Below are positions 32,603-46,041 of a stretch of DNA of 64,000 nt, piece after piece. A program made the position numbers and the translations under genes. Numbering within the stretch: the first letter of the stretch is position 1; the number at the start of each line of letters is the position of its first letter. The stretch comes from Cryptomeria japonica (lineage: Eukaryota > Streptophyta > Pinopsida > Cupressales > Cupressaceae): NCBI RefSeq assembly GCF_030272615.1, contig NC_081408.1:63980614-64044613 (forward strand), given 5' to 3'. The notes below the pieces were generated by a model. That model made no database searches. It was given only the letters and a program-made list of their open reading frames with translations, and was not told the DNA's origin.

Positions 32603-34371
32603 TGTTGCTCTTTGATACTTTTGTCCTCGATGACAAGAAAATAAAAAGGGAGAAGTTGTGTTGCCTAAGTATCATATTTTGAGGCGAGTTCATTAAGCAT
32701 GTGGTTATATTCTATTTTTTTAAAAAGCCTTTCTCTTGGGCCAGGCTAGTGACACAGATACATTGAATAACGCTGACTTGGCATTTAATTGAAAGGTATC
32801 TTTGGTTAGTGTTATGTTTAATACTTTTACAGACTAGCAGCATATTCTTGGAATACTTTATGTGACCAACATATTGAAAGCCTTTGGAGCATCTCTTTGT
32901 TTCATTTTGTTTTTGAGCAAGTTTATTGTTTGGTTGAAGTCCGTCTCAAACCCTAGACGCCATGAGAGATGCAGCCGCCGCTGTAGCAAAGGAGCTCGAG
33001 TTAGTTTGTTTGGTTGGGAAGAATGATGCAAGGGTGGACTTAACAGTGAGCTAAATGGATTTCTGGTTAGTTTCTTTTCAGTTATCAATGAGGTTGCACA
33101 TTACAGGTAATATTCTTGTTCAACTGTTTAAAAAGATTCAGGTATTTCGAATCTAGGTTTTCAGCCATGAAAAATGGAAATAATGAAACAAATTTAGCCT
33201 TATTTTTTTGGTTTTCAAATTTGGGAGATTCAAGCATCTTTAGTTTATTTAGATCAATACAGAGTCAATGACATTATCTCTCAGCTTCTCTTTTCGTTGC
33301 ATAGTTAATCGGTTATTTTTTTTCGGTTTGCAAATTCTAGTAAGGGTTTGGTAACCCTATACGAGGGTTATTCTTGAAGATGTTTTTTTGGAAGAGAATA
33401 GTTTAAAAACAGAATATGTTGAAATACATTTGTGTTGTGTGAATAAGGGGAAAACATAGAGTTTGTTGAAAAAGAAAACAAAGTGCTCTGTGTATAACAA
33501 AAGATTATTAGAGATTTTTGATAGTCGAGGGTTCTAGAGTATTACTCTGCTTTGTTGCAGAGTACATGAGGCTATAGTGGTTGAAATTATTTTGTTGATT
33601 CAGAGATTGAGTTTTCTCTCTGATAGTGTTTAATTTCTTTAAAAGAATGTTATTATTCTCTATCTGTGTTACAAAGACATGAAGAATATTGTTGCAAAAA
33701 TCATTTAGAGAGAATCATTTGTATAGATAGGTAAAATATACTCGCTCCAATCACTGATGGTTTTGTGATTGCAGAACTAAAAGCAATCATAAAATTACCA
33801 GTGACTGTAGCTTGAGTTGGAATGTTTCTATTGGATAAGAAAGAGGGGTTGGTGCTCCTTGAGGCTTTGTGGCTTCTAAATTTTGTGTACTGAGTTGGTG
33901 CTCTTTGAAATAATATAAGGAATCTTACCGAGTGGTTTTTCTACCCCAGGAGGGTTTTCCACTCATGAAAATCATGGTGTTATGTGCCTTGTCTTGTCTC
34001 AATTTGTCTTACTAGTTTATGCTCTGATACTTCATGTCTTTTGCTCCTTTTATTTCATACTCAGTTTTGTTTGAATTTATGTGATGCAATCTTTGCAATA
34101 CTCGTTTAGCTATTTTATGTTTTTGCAAAAGAATCAAAACATTTTGTTTTCTGAAAAGCATGAATCAAGTTTTTCATTTGGTCTTATTGTGTTATTCTTG
34201 CTTCGTTAACAATGTTATATCAAGGTGTTAAGTCTCATTTGTTCAGATTTTTCAACTTACATTCATTTGTGCTTATTGTTAAACAAAATTGCCAAGTTGA
34301 GAAGGAGTCCTTGTTAAAATTGTTACACTCTGATTCACCCCCCCCCTCTCAGAGTGTCTCCACTTCCAACA
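32603..34371 (+). repeat. 3' LTR of the copia element in copy A
   Basis: 1769 bp, starts TGTTGCTC and ends TTCCAACA, near-identical to 25061-26845. Confidence 0.94.
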
Positions 34372-34631
34372 GATGTAACAACAAGTGTTGTCTGCATGCC
34401 CAATTTGATGTTCATGAGAGGCCCATATTTCTGGGCAAGGAGGAAAAGAGATCGGTGGGGTTTGTCCCCAAGCTGAGGGAGGTTCCCAATGAAAGGCCAT
34501 CCAGGAGGACCTGGTGCTAATGGTAATGTCAAACTCCTCTTATTCCTCTTCTTCAGAAAAGTGAAGAGTATTAGGAGGAGAACTCCTGTAACTAGGGAGA
34601 ACGTTAATGAAGCAACACTGATTGGATCCAT
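34372..34631 (-). pseudogene. P450 copy A, exon 1, N-terminal part
   Basis: Starts at ATG 34629-34631 (MDPISVASLTFSLVTG), a membrane anchor with a Leu-rich helix. A basic KKRNKRS stop-transfer follows, then the proline hinge LPLAPGPPGWPFIGNLPQL. It ends GMQTTLVVTS at the copia LTR edge; any further residues in this frame come from the LTR. It encodes the first 86 or so residues of the ER-anchored enzyme whose remainder lies at 24407-25060 and 20396-20998. Confidence 0.93.
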
Positions 34632-34990
34632 GACAAACTAGAAGAATGAATGAAAACAATGCACTTGTACTCAATTGGGCATGTGGGCATCAGAACATTG
34701 AACGTCCTTATGATCAAAAGCGTGTGTGAGCAAGAAATCTTTCAATGCACTTGTGCTCAAAATGGGTGTCAGAAAAAGGCATTCCATTATTGGTGCTTAA
34801 TTATTACAGAATAGTATGCAAGAAAAGAATTTGATAATTTTGTGGTAAAAGGATTATGTGGATAGGAAATTATCAAATGAATTTGTGCTGAAAGATTTTG
34901 TGTGGATGAGATCATCCAATAAATTTGCGAACAAGTGATATCTGATATTGACTGCAAGGTGATGATATTTGACCTGAATTCGGTGGTCAT
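34632..34990 (-). promoter_or_regulatory. 5' flank of P450 copy A with degenerate minisatellite
   Basis: Upstream DNA of copy A. It holds loosely repeated units of about 45-60 bp containing TTTGTGCT and GTATGTGGATAGGAAAT-like wording (about 34700-34940). The same type of units lies in front of copy C (48160-48420). No clear TATA box was identified. Confidence 0.5.
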
Positions 34991-35211
34991 TTAGACTTTT
35001 TTAATAGTAGTAATATTAAAAATCTTTTTCTAATGAACTTTATTTCTTCTTAATTCTAATTTAAATGTAACATTTTAAAAAATAAAATTCTCCAAAACTA
35101 CAATTCTTATTTTTATCCTTTAAAAATTTATAAATCTAGTCTATAAGGTACATCCTAAAATAGTACATGGACGGATTGACATGAAGTTTTAACTATAATT
35201 AAATATTTTTA

Positions 35212-35385
35212 TTTCCTTTGGTTCTATCATCCATATTATTGGATTATATGGGGAGTTCTCCAAGGCCATAGCTATTCTCCTTGCAAAACTACATGACATT
35301 TCCTTTGGTTCTATCATCCATACGATTGGATTATATGGGGAGTTCTCCTAGGCCATAGCTATTCTCCTTGCAAAAGTACATGACA
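35212..35385. repeat. 87-bp direct tandem duplication
   Basis: Copies at 35212-35298 and 35299-35385 differ at only a few bases. Non-coding. Confidence 0.93.
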
Positions 35386-35499
35386 TTAGTTATTCTTCTT
35401 GGAAAACAACATGCTAAGTCATAATTAGATGGTAGGAGCGTACACTACATGAATGTTTTAGTAGCTGACATTTCATCTTGTGTCCCATTTTCGACTATG

Positions 35500-37210
35500 G
35501 CCACATAGTGATGTGAGCTTGGATGCTGGATTTTTAAAAAATAATGAAGAATAAAATGTCATCAAAATCATGATGTTTTCATTTGCACATGACATTTGAC
35601 ATGCTAAGACAACTCTATTTTTGTACTTTTGAGTTACCTAAAAAGTTTGGTATTTTTTGGCTTTGAATAACCTAATAAGTTTGATATTTTTTAGCTTTAT
35701 TATTTAAACAATTGTCATTTTTATTGAAATTTTATTTAAATATGATTATGTTAAGTAATTTTTCAAATGACAAGAGTAAAATGTTATAGAAAAATATGAT
35801 TTTTAAAATGTAAATGGAAATAGGATTCTTTTGTAGTCTAGTGATATAGTTGTTACTTAATTAGCCAAACTAATTTTGTAGACTTTTTATAACTATATAA
35901 ATATATGGATTATTTAATATGATTAGTTCCTTTTGTCTTTCATTTAGAATCATTACTAATGAAGTATGACATTTTGAATTGGAAGATTGTCTAGATATGA
36001 TTATATTGATGTTTTAAAGTATCTTTCAAACTTGTTTACAATAGGTGAAATATCACAAAAAAATAATAGATAATTAATTGGAGATGGATTTTTTTATAGT
36101 CTATGTTAAGTAACTTCTTTGGGTTAATAAAGTAACCGGATTTCATAGTCCTTTCATCTTATGCTCAAAATGATAATCAATGAAATATGGCATTCTGAAT
36201 TGGAAACTCATCTAAATGATTATATTAGTGTTTTAAGTTATTTTTTAAATATTTCAACAATAGGTGGAATATTACAAAACAAAGATATAAAAAATTAAAT
36301 TGAAATGGAAATAGAATTCTTTTGTACTCTCCATGATGTAAATCGACTTTTTTTGGGTGTACAAATGACTTATAACATTTGAAGCTACCTTGTGCTCTAT
36401 TTATGTAAAAGATATGAAGTTTTTTCGAAAAATAGAATCATTAATATATTGTACTCTATTTATGTGAAAGATATAGTTGTTTTTCAAATAGTAGAATCCT
36501 TAATATGTTTTCTAAATAATGCTATTTGAAATACATGAATATTAATACAAGAGCCTAAACTTATAAACATATAGTAACATTGGTTTTTTCTAAAATTTCA
36601 AAAGACCCAATGAATCCACCATAACATGAGAATATGACATTTGCTAAAAGACTCAATTTAATCTGCCTAAATATTAATTTTATTAACTAATTTATCTACA
36701 CCTAAACACATTTTTTACATTTTACGTAGAAACACTACATATATAACAATTTCCTAACAATAGAATCCTTAACATGTTTTCTAGATAATGCTATTTAAAA
36801 TACATGGATATTAATAGAGGAGCCTAAACTTATAAACACATAGTAACATTGGTTTCTCTAAAATTTCAAAAGGCCCAATGAATCCAACTCAATTTAATCA
36901 CCCTTAATATGTCTTTTATTAACTAATTTATCTATAGCTAAACACATTTTTAATATTTAAAAAAAAACACTACATATATAACATTTCCCTACATCCAACA
37001 TATAATTGTTTCAAAAAACACTCAAGGAAAAAAATAAGCCCATGAAAACTTGGATTTTATAAACCACTTGGTAGTATATTTAAAATAATTAAAACTAACA
37101 TTTATAATATAAAATTTCTAATTTTGATATTTTAATTAGGCATTTAAATATTAAAACTAGCTTCCGAAGGCCATAAGGATCAAATGTAAGCATATGAATT
37201 TTTGTAACTT
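35500..37210. repeat. P450 array spacer, duplicated segment
   Basis: The first part (35500-35640) matches 41080-41215. 35640-37200 matches the 3' flanks of copies A (19070-20060) and D (52100-53160). This is where the 3' flank of copy B would lie; no exon 2 follows it. Within it, about 36490-36756 and 36757-36995 are a direct tandem duplication of about 267 bp, both starting TAGAATCCTTAA. No gene. Confidence 0.65.
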
Positions 37211-38139
37211 TTAACACTAAAACTTGATGATATTTCATAAATCTTCATTATGATATCATTCCAATTTAAAAGAAATACTTCAAGAGTAGATATAATTCAA
37301 GAAAAAACAAACTACATCAAGGCATCTTCATTTATGTTTGAATTATGATTTCATGATGAATTTTATGTGATTTATCATGTTATTATATGCACACATCGAG
37401 GACTTATCCTAAAGACATTTCTTCATCAATTGAAGGTATAATCAACTTAGTCACTTATTTCAATTCAAGTATTTCCAATTAAATTTAAGGGTTAATTCCA
37501 AACTAGGAGTTTGACCTAGGCAAACCTATATAAAGCACCCAAAAACCATTTTTTCTCCTCTTATGTGTAGTTACAAATTTTCAGCAAAGACACGAAGATT
37601 GACAGACAATCAGGAGGTTGAAACCTAGCATTTACCAAAACCAGAACAGGAAAACCCTAGACCAATGCACTCTAGGCATCCTGGTCACTAGAAAACTACA
37701 TCAAATTTCATTGGAGCAGAGTATAGGACCTCAAGAAGTCTCAGTTTAGTTGGGGTGCAAAAAAAAGAAGACTAATGCGCTTTGCGAACCTCGGTCCAAT
37801 GAATTCAGCTCCAGATTTCAATCATACTCAAGCACCTCTATGTTTTCTACTAATTTGTGTGCCTATTGCAAAGGTTTTGTTTGTGTATCATTCCACTATG
37901 CTACTTTAATTTTTCATTTGCATCATATCTAAATCTTAGTTTGACATCATCTCAAATGCATAAACATTCCTAAGTAGAAAAGGAATAGAAGCCCTAAGGT
38001 ACTATTTGACTCTTTTGATCAGGCATTTGTTAAATTCAATCACATCTTTGTAGCTTTGTATTCTAATTCTTGTGTGAAAGTAGATCTTGGCCATAATCAT
38101 GTCTTGTTCCATTTTTTTATATTAAACAATGTCTATTTC
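37211..38139 (+). other. Unassigned segment with TATA box, perhaps an LTR relic
   Basis: Not shared with the other P450 units. A TATATAA box at 37527-37533 is followed by a leader-like stretch without stable coding potential. This looks like the promoter part of a gypsy-type LTR, but I could not find matching ends or a second copy. Confidence 0.3.
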
Positions 38140-40477
38140 CAAAATCCTTGACATCTTGTTAATGTATCATTTCCATTATCTCCTATGTTGCACAATTACA
38201 TAGAAAAATGGTGTTGGACATCTCATAGGATTTTGTTGGTAGTCACAATACCCTACACACACCACAAACATCCACACTTAGGGATCTCATACTCCAGCAT
38301 ATCTTAAATTACATATGGAGGTTGAAATAAATTATATTGGTGTCTAATAGATGTAGGCTCCCAATTAGTCCAAATAATTTTCTTATATAGATCTAATATC
38401 TTTCCATAGGCGAATTAGATTAAAATTATGTAAACATAGTGATGAACTATAAACCAACACACATCCTCCAAAAGCTTAGTGTTTCATATTAAAAATTGCC
38501 ACTACATTATGGTCACCACCATAATCATATAATCTCTACTACAAGAGATGGTTGCTAGGATAAAATTCTATTTCGAATTCTAGACTACATTTCTCTAGGT
38601 TCTATGACTTTCACCTTCTTATATTTGAATGTGATTACATTAAGAAAATTAATGCATCACCATGATGGACATTATTACAATTAACTAGTTTTTTTCATCA
38701 AATAATTTGCCATTAATTGCACTTCATCACTAGCTTACTACTTTGAATTGTGAACAAAAGATTCCTCCCTTACCTTTCCTCATCTTGTCAAAACTTTACT
38801 TCTACAATATAACTTAGCCACTTATTTAAAAGTGAACTACAATATATTCTAAAATACAATAAGGTAGATAATGAACCATCCTTATTGCTTTGTTAGAAAA
38901 AATTTCTACTCTATATTCATTAAAGAAATATTGAAAAGTTTCTAAACATTTATACACAAAAGGGTAGATAATAAACCACATATATTTCTTTCTCAGAAAA
39001 TTTAAAGATTTCATTTTATATTCATTAAAGAACTATTAAAAAGTTTAAATTTTACTTTATGTAAGTGCGGGTATTTTTCCCTTACAAATCAATCTATATA
39101 TGATTTGATCTAGATCGTGGTATAGGGGACAAACCATTTCTATGAAAGATAATTATTATAGATTATGCAAATGTAAAACAATAGAAAATAAATCAAATAT
39201 ATAATCAAATCATGTAATGAAAATACCTGTAGCCCAAAAGGGATGCGCACATTAACCTAGTTTGTCTACAATTAAGTGACTATTGGTCACAATTATCAAT
39301 ACATATATAATTACAAACAATAAAAAGAAACAGTAATGATCTATTTCAAACCATCTAACATTCTAATTGTTCCTCCAATTGCACTTTGTAATGTAACATG
39401 CAAATAGGTTGAAGATTCTAGGTGTTGTTGATTGATCAGAATGTTTCTTTGGATTCTTGATATCTACATGGATTCTCTTTGTTGGTGTTTTAGTTTTTGG
39501 GATGCCTTTCTTAGCAACTTTGTTATTTCTTTTGTTAATTTCTTTTTCTTTTGTTAATTTCTTTTTCTTTTGTTAATTTCTTTTTCTTACCATAAAGACG
39601 AGAATAGTTTTTGACACTTACATTATATACTTATAGGGGTTCCATTTGTTTTGATCATCTATCTTAGACTAATTTGAATTTTTAAAAAAAATTGCAACTT
39701 TTGTACCAAGAATCTTTTTAAAATTGATGGACTCTATATGTCATCAATTACTTTTTTTATATATTTTTGTGGTAAAGCACAAGGTCACAATGTCAAGTGT
39801 CTTCGATGCACATGGTATTAGAAGACGTGTCATACCAACATTGCTAGACACATTAAAAAATTTACCGGATGCATTCAAATTTAAGTAGGGCTACCTGATT
39901 TCTATAATCTAAAAAAGAAAAAATTGCTAAATGTTTACATGAAATTACACTCAGTCATGCCAGTATCATATTATGAATAATCATGTGTAGTGTAGTGTGA
40001 TTACACGCAGAGTTTGTACGCCGGGCACAAGTGCTGTAGAGGGGAGTGCAGAAGTCAATACACACAATATCATTAGAGGCTTGTACGATTGTCTACAGAT
40101 CAATATGGAGATTAAAGGTGATGTATGAAGCGTGAAGAATCATGGAGCATGAAGAATCTTTTTTGAGTTCCATCTCCTCAAGAGATAAGTCCGACGTTCC
40201 AACCCTTATTGATCCGTATGGATAAAAAACAGAGTGATGCCTCTTGTTATTAACTCCTACGTATAAGCCAGCCACATGAGCACGATGTTACATAGTTTAT
40301 ACAGTCACAATTATTTAGAAATGAGAAATATTGTTTTGAGTATGTAGGAAAGTTGAAAACAGTTAGTCTATATCAATCCATAATATATATGTATATTGTA
40401 TGCGCAGAAACTAGAAACCCTAGCTATAAAGTTAAGATTTTCATTCATGCCAAATTATACTAAGGAATACAACTTAT
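38140..40477. repeat. Spacer/intron of P450 copy B, duplicated at 41640-47456
   Basis: Collinear with 41640-43155 and 46042-47456 once the two LTR insertions of the second copy are removed. Landmarks are GTGTTGGACATCTCATAGG (about 38211 and 41714) and GTGCTGTAGAGGGGAGTGC (about 40031 and 46533). It includes a 21-bp repeat present three times (39526-39590). By position it is the intron upstream of a lost exon 2. No gene. Confidence 0.75.
39526..39590. repeat. 21-bp tandem repeat, three units
   Basis: TTTTGTTAATTTCTTTTTCT is repeated three times with almost no change; the paralogous segment near 43070 has no expansion. Confidence 0.9.
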
Positions 40478-40952
40478 CATCAGCATTGCTTTCATGTTCT
40501 CCAGACTAAATTGTGTACCATCTTCTCTGTAATCCAACATCACATCCAAAAAATCCCTACATCATTACTGCACTACATATCAGCCCTTTGTGCTAGTCAC
40601 TCAATAATTCTATTATACATGTTATCAAAACGTTGGGCCAAAATCTTAGTTTTACTGCTCAGCCCCTGAACTTCAAACCTCTCGATAAAAGGAAAACAAT
40701 CAGATAAGGTTTGAATCCCCTCAACTTGAGGGCTTCCCATACCATGCTTCTAAAATCCGCAGCTTGTGCAGAGCCTGGCTCAAACAATTCTTTGCCGCAA
40801 ACCATCTGACCCACAAGGCTAAGGGAAATCATAAAAGCTCTTTCACCGATGCAATCAATAGTCTTACATACCTCCTCTCTTCTCAAATGTTGCAGAGCAT
40901 CCAGCCTTTTGGCACTAAAAATCTGTGTTGCAGATCTTTCTAAGAAAGTGCC
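40478..40952 (-). pseudogene. P450 copy B, exon 1 fragment
   Basis: Matches the 3' part of copy A exon 1, from the region after WRLLRK to the exon end. Recognisable pieces are RREEVCKTIDCI, GERAFMISLSLVGQMVCGKE and VWEALKL (Trp codon intact here). A deletion removes the residues between CI and GERAF, and frameshifts follow. Homology stops abruptly at about 40952, so the N-terminal 120 or so codons are absent. The splice donor is AT instead of GT (40477-40476). No exon 2 is found downstream. Confidence 0.88.
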
Positions 40953-41079
40953 ACTCTATAGCTTATTTTGTTGCATTACTGGTCTCTGAATTGTTCGGTG
41001 AATTGTGCATCGGCGAGGTAGTTGGCTTGTTTTAAGTGGCCTTTTTTTTTTTTTTTCTTCCTTGGGGTCTTTCAACTAT

Positions 41080-41500
41080 GGGCACGTTTGGTGTGGGCTT
41101 GGATCCTGGATTTCTAAAAATTGAAGGAAAACAAAATGTTGTTCCAATAGTCGTGTTTTCATTTGTACATGACATTGGACATGCTAAAGCAATTCTATTT
41201 GTGTACCTTTGGGTCACCTAATAAGCTTGGTATTTTTTTGACTTTATTATTTAAATAATTGTCAATGGGATACTTTTTTAATCAAAATTTTAGTTTAAGA
41301 TTGTTTTTCAAACGATAAAGGTAAAATGCTATTAAAAAAATATGATTTTTAAATGTAAATGGAAATATTCTTTTGTAGTCGAGTGTTCTAGTTTAAGTTA
41401 TTTAATGAAACAATCTAGTTTTATAGACTATTTTTATAATTATATAGAAATATAGATGATTCAATTAGATTGGTTCCCTTTGTCTTTTGAATTTTGAATT
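41080..41500. repeat. Duplicated spacer segment
   Basis: Matches 35500-35900 and, in part, 19080-19350 and 52107-52400. A poly(T) run lies at 41041-41056. Non-coding. Confidence 0.7.
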
Positions 41501-41639
41501 TTATCTATTCTCCCTCCCATGAATTTCTTCAAGCTCTTTTAATCTATTTCTAGTTCCCTACAACTTTCCTTTATAGCCTCTATAAAGTTCATACTCATTA
41601 CAACTATCCAAAAATATGGAACCTCGCATTTATTTTTAT

Positions 41640-43155
41640 TTAAAAAACCCTTGGAATCTTGGCAATGTATCATTTCCTTTATCTCCTCCATTGCACAATC
41701 ACACAAAACAATAGTGTTGGACATCTCATAGGGTTTTGTTGGTAGTCGCAATATGCTACACACAAGACAAACATCCAAACTTAATAATCTCGTACTCCAA
41801 CATATCCTGTTACATGCAAATGTTGAAATAAACCAAATAGATGTCTAACAAAGGTAGGCTCCCAAGTAGTCCAAATAATTTAATTATTTAGACCTAATAT
41901 CTTTCCATAGGTACATTTGATTAAAATTATGTAAGCATGGTGGTGAACTATAGACCAACACACATGTTTCATTAAAAAAATTGCCACAACATTATCATCA
42001 CCACCACAATTATATAATCTCCACTACAATAGGTGTTTGCTAGCACAAAATTCTATTTCCTATTATAGACTATATTTATTTAGGTTCTATGGCTTTCACA
42101 CTTGTGTATTTGAATGTGATTACGTTGGTAAAATTAGCACTTCACTATGAGGGACACTACTACGATTAACTTGTTTTTCCCTTTAATTAATTTGTCATTA
42201 CTTGTACCTAATCAGTTGCTTTCTACTTTAAATTGTGAACCAAAGATTCCTTTGACACTTTTCCTCATCTTGTCAAGAATTTACTTATACAATATAGCTT
42301 AACCAATCGTTTAAAAGTCAACTACAACATATTCTAAAATACAAAATAAGGTAGATAATGAGCTATCTTTATTGCTTACAAAAGTTTTCTATTCTAAATT
42401 CATTGAAGAAATATTGAAAAGTTTCTAATTATGTATACAAAATAAGGTAGATAATAAACCACCTTTATTGTTTTCTTAGAAAGGTTAAATCTTTCAATGT
42501 ATATTGATTGAAGAAGTATTAAAAACTTTAAAATTTATTGTATGTAAGTGAAGGTATTTATTCCTTACTAATCAATCTATATATGATGTGATCTAGATCA
42601 TGGTATAGGAGATAAACCATTTCTATGAAAGATGATTATTATAGATTATGCAAATGTAAAACAATAGAAAATAAATCAAATATATAATCAAATCATGCAA
42701 TGAAAATCCATGTAGCCCAAAAGGGATATCACATTAACCGTGTTTGTCTACGATTAAGAAACTATTGGTCATAATTTTTAATATGACAATTATGCAAGTA
42801 TATTCCTTACATATACAATTACAAACAATAAAAATAAATAGTAATGATCTATTTCAAATCATCTAACACTCTAATTGTCACTTCAATTGCACTTAGTAAT
42901 GGTCTGTAATGGTTGGAGTTTTGTTACATATCCAATGTTGTTAGCATTCAAATGTGTTGAAGATAGTAGGTGTTGTTCATTGATTAAAATATTTCTTAAG
43001 ATTCTTGATAACTGGTCGGATTTGCTTTCTTGGTGTTTTAGTTTTAGGGATGCCATTCTTGGCAACTTTATTATTGCTTTTTTTAATTTGTTCTTCTTTC
43101 ATCCACTTTCTTAGCATAAAGCCAAGAATTATTTTTGACACTCATATCATATATA
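41640..43155. repeat. Spacer/intron of P450 copy C, left part
   Basis: Matches 38150-39625. It is interrupted by the LTR element at 43161 and continues at 46042. No gene. Confidence 0.75.
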
Positions 43156-43160
43156 CTTAT

Positions 43161-46036
43161 TATAGGAAATATGGGTAGTAACCAAGAGAAGTTGCAATAA
43201 CTAAAAAAAATAAAACAAAATAATATGTGCTTCATTTTTCATTTAATAAATGTTACATATATATAGGATTCCATATCCTATATTATAATAAATCTTCTAT
43301 GACAACTCTCCTAAATAAATGAATTAATTTAACAATTCAAAACCATATAAATTATCATACAACAATAATATATTTACTTACATATGATATTTTAACAAAC
43401 ATACTATAATTTATTAAGTTGTTTCTCAACAACTTAATATTAACATACATACTCTAACAAACCTTATTATTTTATACATCCTATGACACAATATTCCTAA
43501 CACCTATATGAACACCAATTCCTAGCACCCCCATTATTGTGACATGGGGAGAAAGTACATTAGAGTACTTGATCACCATAATTTTTAGTTCACCCTAAGG
43601 TATGAGTAGGGACATACGCATCTATCCATGAAAATCAATGGTGAAACTCACCTCACTATGCTTACTTATGTTTTCATCGAAGGATAGGGACAAAAAAACA
43701 CATCTATCCAACATCAAGGTTATGAAAAGGGACACACACATTTCTCACAAAAATGATGATTGGGGACAAACACATCCGATCATAATCATCAAATCTTGTG
43801 ATTAGGGACAAACACATCCAATCATTTAAATCATCTTGTGAATGGGGACAAACACATCCACTCACTAACAACCATCAACAATAATTGGGGACGAACACAT
43901 CCAAACACTTTGATAAAAAGCTTGAATACCAAGCTCTCATTGTCACGTATGCAACCACCACTATAGATTATTGCCACTCTGATAACAAATGATAAGAGAT
44001 GGGTGTCATTTCCACCTCAAAATTTATCATGGCTTTAGTTGTTTTGGCACAAATAATTTTGTCACTAATGCAGTTTTACAATCCCATCGCTAGTGACTGA
44101 CGAGAGGTCGTTAAATGTCCTCCAACCTCCTATGTCTTCATCCTCTAATGAATTTGCTACTTACTTAGCACATTTGGCTTTAAGGCTCAAAGTTAAAATG
44201 GACCCCACACAATATGGATGTTGCATACAAGTGATAGTAAGTCTAAATATAATTTTTCATTTTTTTCATGTTTTTTGACACTTGAATTTTGATAGAGATA
44301 TTTTTAATGACGCAAAAATTTACAACTCTTGAAAATAGACCCTATTCCAAAATGACACAACTTAACTTGATACATAATATCTCTATAAATTATAATAAGA
44401 ACCCTTCATCAATCTTCACTTGTAATTCCTTGTAACTCCAAAATCAAAGCACATTAACCTTATCGCTCTAGTACATAACAGTTAAAATTTTTCCCTTCCA
44501 AGATTGTAATTAGTGATGCATAAAATAATGACTAAAGAAAAGGCCCCAACTAATAATCTACATCATATTCAAAACCATTTGTGTTCATTCAAGACCCTAT
44601 ACCATCAAAATCACCAAACACAAACTCACTTGCAAGAACACTTCAAACTCCTAATTTTATGGTAGAATGACAACAAAAACTACATTTTCTTAAAATCTTA
44701 TCAAATCAATTTGTGCATGTACCTTTCTATCATTGAATCTAATTGAAGAATTTTAGAAAATAATTAAACTGCCTTTAGATTGCACCTATATCTATTTGCA
44801 TTATGTCAAACAACTCATACATATAGTTATTTTCCTTGTTGGGCGTAGCCTTTATTTCTTTCTCCAATGTTATGTTCTATTTATTTCAATGAATAGAGTG
44901 ATAGATTTTGATATATACCAAGTTGCACGTTCCAACACACTTAATTTCACTGCCTTTCATGCTTCCTTCATTCTATTCTATAATATTCAGGCTTGGCAGT
45001 GTGTAGTTCCTTTAATAGAGCATTGAAGCTACAACCTTGCATTCCAATAGTATGGTAACAATGCCAAGAATTGTAGTATTTATTGCTTATATCATGCCAC
45101 ACAAACAATATAATCCTTCTTACAAATGTTCCCACTTCCCACTTTTTTAATTTATTGTCCCTTGCTATTGTGCAGCAAAATGTCTCAGGCTAGAGTTTCC
45201 TACACCATTGATTTAGACTAAAAAAAAGTATTTCCAATGGCTTCTACAGATGAAACACTTATTTTAATCCTTTCTTGTTTGGAGTTGCTAGTCTTCCAAC
45301 TTCTTGTCCTTTTCATGCTAATTGACCACTACAAGCGGATCGTATCGGCCTTTACTTCCATGTATCACCCTTTACATGGATTTCTCATAATTGGAAAAAA
45401 GAGACAAATAGGTCCACACTTCAACTGCACTTTGTATACTTTATCCTATGCAAATGAAAGAACCCAAATCAATAAATAAATGCACATGGAAATGAATCAA
45501 ATTAATCTTCCAAATCACTGAGATGCTTTGAATGCTCCCACGTGCAAGTTGCCTGTGGAAGCGAAGCAACAAGCAAGCAATAACAATGCCAAGAGGAACA
45601 CACAATGGTGGCTGATTCTCGTTGACAATCTTCTCCAGATTCCCGATGCTTATAGGGAATACTCTTCATGGTGAAAGCGAAGCTCGCCTACTTTGATACC
45701 ATATAGAAAATATGGGCAGTGACAAAGAGAAGCAGTAATAATTAGAAAACAAAACAAAATAATGTGTTTCATTATGCATTCAATATATATTACATATTTA
45801 TAGCACTCCATATCCTATATTATAGGAAACCTTCTATAACAACTCTCTTAAATAAATGAGAGATTTAACAACTCAAATATCTATAAATATTCGTATAACA
45901 AAAATATATTTAACTACACATGATATTTTAACAAACACAGTATAATATTAAATTGTTTGCCAACAACTTAATATTAATGTACATCCTCTAACAAACCTTA
46001 TTGTTTTAGGCATCCTATAACATAATATTCCTAACA
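43161..46036 (-). mobile_element. Small non-coding LTR retrotransposon
   Basis: Repeats of 342 and 335 bp (43161-43502 and 45702-46036) flank 2.2 kb without gag or pol. A primer site lies just left of the right LTR: CTTTGATACCA (45691-45701), close to the initiator-Met type, so the element runs on the minus strand. The LTR edge ATTCCTAACA is the inverted match of the mutated start TATAGGAAAT. CTTAT occurs on both sides (43156-43160 and 46037-46041). Similarity of the LTRs continues about 25-35 bp further, so the outer right edge may instead lie near 46070. The internal part has loose GGGGACAAACACATCC-like repeats (about 43680-43910). A non-autonomous copia relative is the simplest reading. 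Confidence 0.75.
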
Positions 46037-46041
46037 CTTAT

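Larger units (their letters stand above)
25061..34371 (+). mobile_element. Ty1/copia retrotransposon inserted in exon 1 of P450 copy A
   Basis: LTRs at 25061-26845 and 32603-34371 flank one gag-pol frame (26923-31701) on the plus strand, in the copia order protease, integrase, RT, RNase H. The flanking 5-bp target sites are GATGA (25056-25060) and GATGT (34372-34376), one mismatch apart. There are only three in-frame stops (28150, 30892, 31312) and the LTRs differ by a few percent by eye (about five changes in the first 180 bases), so it is the youngest-looking element here. The long coiled-coil gag with several zinc knuckles and the large LTRs suggest the SIRE-like group; this is inference. 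Confidence 0.95.

Noticed and set aside
41539-41778. 79-codon minus-strand frame in the P450 spacer
   Set aside because: The paralogous spacer at 38140 does not keep the frame, so it is not coding.
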